A stretch of DNA of 64,000 nucleotides from Sepioteuthis lessoniana (Eukaryota > Mollusca > Cephalopoda > Myopsida > Loliginidae), in assembly GCA_963585895.1 (NCBI GenBank), contig OY757913.1, positions 106,788,812-106,852,811 on the forward strand, read 5' to 3'. Below are positions 62,502 to 64,000 of this stretch, in pieces. How positions within the stretch are numbered: the first letter of the stretch is position 1; each line of letters begins with the position of its first letter. The notes beneath the pieces were generated by a model. The model saw nothing but the letters and a program-made list of their open reading frames with translations, did no database searches and was not told the DNA's origin. Both the position numbers and the translations under genes were made by a program.

Positions 62502-62779
62502 GTTCATATTTACCAACCCCTCTGTTCGGGCAGGATATGACACAAGGTCAATTTTTAAGCGGAGTTTAACAGGTTTAAGTTCAGAGTTTTCCTTCTCCTA
62601 GACTAGTTACCTCACCAAGGATGAAGAACCTAGTCTGCCCTACTATTTACCCATAACTGGAGGGAGAATAATTGGATTCATACCTTTCCGAAGGGTATTA
62701 CTGCTATGTGAAATGCAATCAGTCTCGTGTTGCCAAGTTCATTTCCTCCGACGATAACCATTACACCACGGGCACCTCC
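62502..62779 (-). mobile_element. SINE-C, full length, 14-bp target duplication
   Basis: 3' end at left (ACCAACCCCTCTGTTCGGGC), CAGGTTTAAGTTCAGAGTT, centre TGGATTCATACCTTTCCGAAGG, B-box side CCAAGTTCATTTCC, head ATAACCATTACACCACGGGC. AGACTGTTTCAAAT at 62488-62501 and 62780-62793 flanks it exactly. Reference copy for SINE-C. Confidence 0.93.
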
Positions 62780-62793
62780 AGACTGTTTCAAAT

Positions 62794-63060
62794 ATTACTA
62801 CCGAATAAATAGGTTTATTTGTACACAGTTAAATAATTTCAAGCAAATCTATTTAACACTAACAATTTAATTTAGTCGCATAAAGAGTTTTAGTGGGCCT
62901 GGCTGCAATGGCAATGAAGGGGTACTCTTCATTCCACACAGCTCCAACATTACTGGAGCCTCACCATCAGATTGTTTAGTGTCATAACTAGGATATTCGT
63001 CTTACTCCACTGCGGAGATGCAGTCGGTATATTTTACAGCGCCTGCCGACTGGGCTTATA
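62794..63060 (-). mobile_element. Element B, reverse, host of the SINE-C insertion
   Basis: Internal repeats to 62870, body GGGGTACTCTTCATTCCACA, CATTACTGGAGCCTCACCAT and head GATGCAGTCGGTATATTTTA, GCCTGCCGACTGGGC. Confidence 0.75.
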
Positions 63061-63874
63061 TGTACTGAAAAACTTTGGATAATGATATCCTTCAATATGG
63101 TTTTGAATTACAATAAAAGCTAACTGAATGATTCCAGTTCTTTTGTTATGTGTTAATTCTCTCTTATATTTGGTGTTATTAATAATAAATTACTATAAAT
63201 ATCGCTCTTCAGGAATAACCTTTTAATAAAAGTTGTAGTCATAATTAAATAGCTCAAACACATTTTCAAATAAATTTCAATTTTAAATTTTCTAAAGCTG
63301 CTACAGTACCTGATAAAGTTCAGCGTCTGTTTCCATGACAACACATACACAACAATAGAAAAGTACGTTGTATCAGATGAAGATGTAACAGTAAAACATG
63401 AAAATTTGATGCTTGTGGGTGGGGAAGATATTTAAGTCGGTTCCCCACTTTTCAAGAAAGATCAAGAGTATCTTACAAATGAGATAACCTGGATATTCAT
63501 TCCTTTCATTAAGTTTCTCAGTGTAGAGTTGGGTTTTAATAAGTGTTCTTATTCTTCTGAGAGAACACTTTTCTTCTTTTGTTCTTTCATCTTCTTTTTT
63601 AAATGATGTCCGTTTCAAATATTGCTATGTGCTTGTAATTTTTCTTTTTTCTAAGTGTTCTGGTGCTTTTTCTAGTTTGGTCTTTCAACTTATTAAGTGC
63701 TTTCCCTTTTCTCCTTTTCACAATCACTGTGACATATTTTTCAATCCTAAATTCAATTCCTATAAACCGGCGATGTATTGTTATCGTTTGTATAAAGGGT
63801 TCTAGTTTGTTTTGTTTTCTTCATTTTGAATTTTCAAATATCTAAACATCATCCATAAACGCGTGGTAGCTTTT
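63061..63874. other. No supported gene
   Basis: AT-rich; an 81-codon minus frame (63618-63373) rich in K/E/T has no recognised domain. Confidence 0.45.
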
Positions 63875-64000
63875 TATTTTGTTTTTCATACTAGTGTTAA
63901 CTGGTGGTTTTTCACTGGAGTCTGAATAACACTAAGTCTCTTCAGGTCTCCAAGACCCTGCTGAGTATTCTAGCCGATCTTAACAATGCAGTTAGTCAAA
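63875..64000 (-). mobile_element. RLE-LINE 3' end, runs off the window
   Basis: TTTTTCATACTAGTGTTAAC, TGGTGGTTTTTCACTGGAGTC, TCCAAGACCCTGCTGAGTAT are the reverse of the family 3' end, as at 985-1085. Confidence 0.78.

Overview
The window looks like gene-poor, repeat-saturated DNA of a metazoan, most likely a cephalopod mollusc. It is dense in long (TA)n, (TG)n, (TC)n and (TATC)n tracts. It carries many tRNA-headed SINEs, two of which share a central block in the manner of the known cephalopod 'Ceph-SINE' superfamily. Its LINE proteins (RTE-type ending GRAKAGRPARTYIQQLCEDTG; restriction-like-endonuclease type with KLLWDF..TDHLI.ARRPDLII) are ones I associate with cephalopod and other invertebrate assemblies. 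No host gene could be supported; nearly every long open frame is a transposon fragment or a translated microsatellite.

Family names used here (mine). RTE = APE-endonuclease LINE with a (TGA)n 3' tail. RLE-LINE = LINE with zinc knuckle and PD..D restriction-like endonuclease and an (AAT)n tail. SINE-A, -C, -D, -E, -F = tRNA-headed SINEs. Element B = long non-coding repeat (head CAGTCGGCTGGGGCTG) with ~60-bp internal repeats. LINE-T = a third LINE known only from its C-terminus. J and H = unclassified repeats.

Layout. 0-1.45 kb: RLE-LINE pieces. 1.46-4.49 kb: one RTE copy with a twin-priming 5' inversion and a 10-bp target duplication. 4.5-6.1 kb: element B with a SINE-A inserted. 7.0-10.3 kb: an old ~32-bp minisatellite cut into five pieces by a SINE-D plus LINE-T end, a putative solo LTR and two RTE ends. 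10.5-11.2 kb: a 5'-inverted SINE-E with a 173-bp module in triplicate. 12-13.4 kb: nested SINEs. 17.5-18.5 kb: higher-order compound microsatellite. 18.7 kb: SINE-E. 19-22.3 kb: element B cluster. 24.1-28.9 kb: a 36-bp minisatellite of about 100 units with an RTE fragment inside. 29-34 kb: mostly unrecognised DNA and microsatellites. 34.5-38 kb: RLE-LINE copies in inverted pairs. 40.5-41.2 kb: mariner relic. 41-48 kb: LTR-like, RTE, RLE-LINE and SINE pieces. 48-55 kb: element B, SINE-A, a tandem array of LINE-type 3' tails, SINE-E. 56.5-57.6 kb: a four-deep nest. 58-64 kb: more of the same families.

Most interesting result: SINE-E carries, just downstream of its tRNA-like A/B-box head, a sequence that folds as a complete hammerhead ribozyme (CUGAUGA, 5-bp stem II, GAA, palindromic short stem III, GUC cleavage site, 6-bp stem I). 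Four copies occur here (10554-10598 minus, 18825-18870, 44235-44279, 54440-54484), each decayed at different positions around one intact consensus. One insertion holds three head-to-tail tRNA-ribozyme modules. A second result is that SINE-A and element B end in a 34-nt hairpin that also ends LINE-T, with compensatory stem changes, identifying LINE-T as the probable retrotransposition partner.
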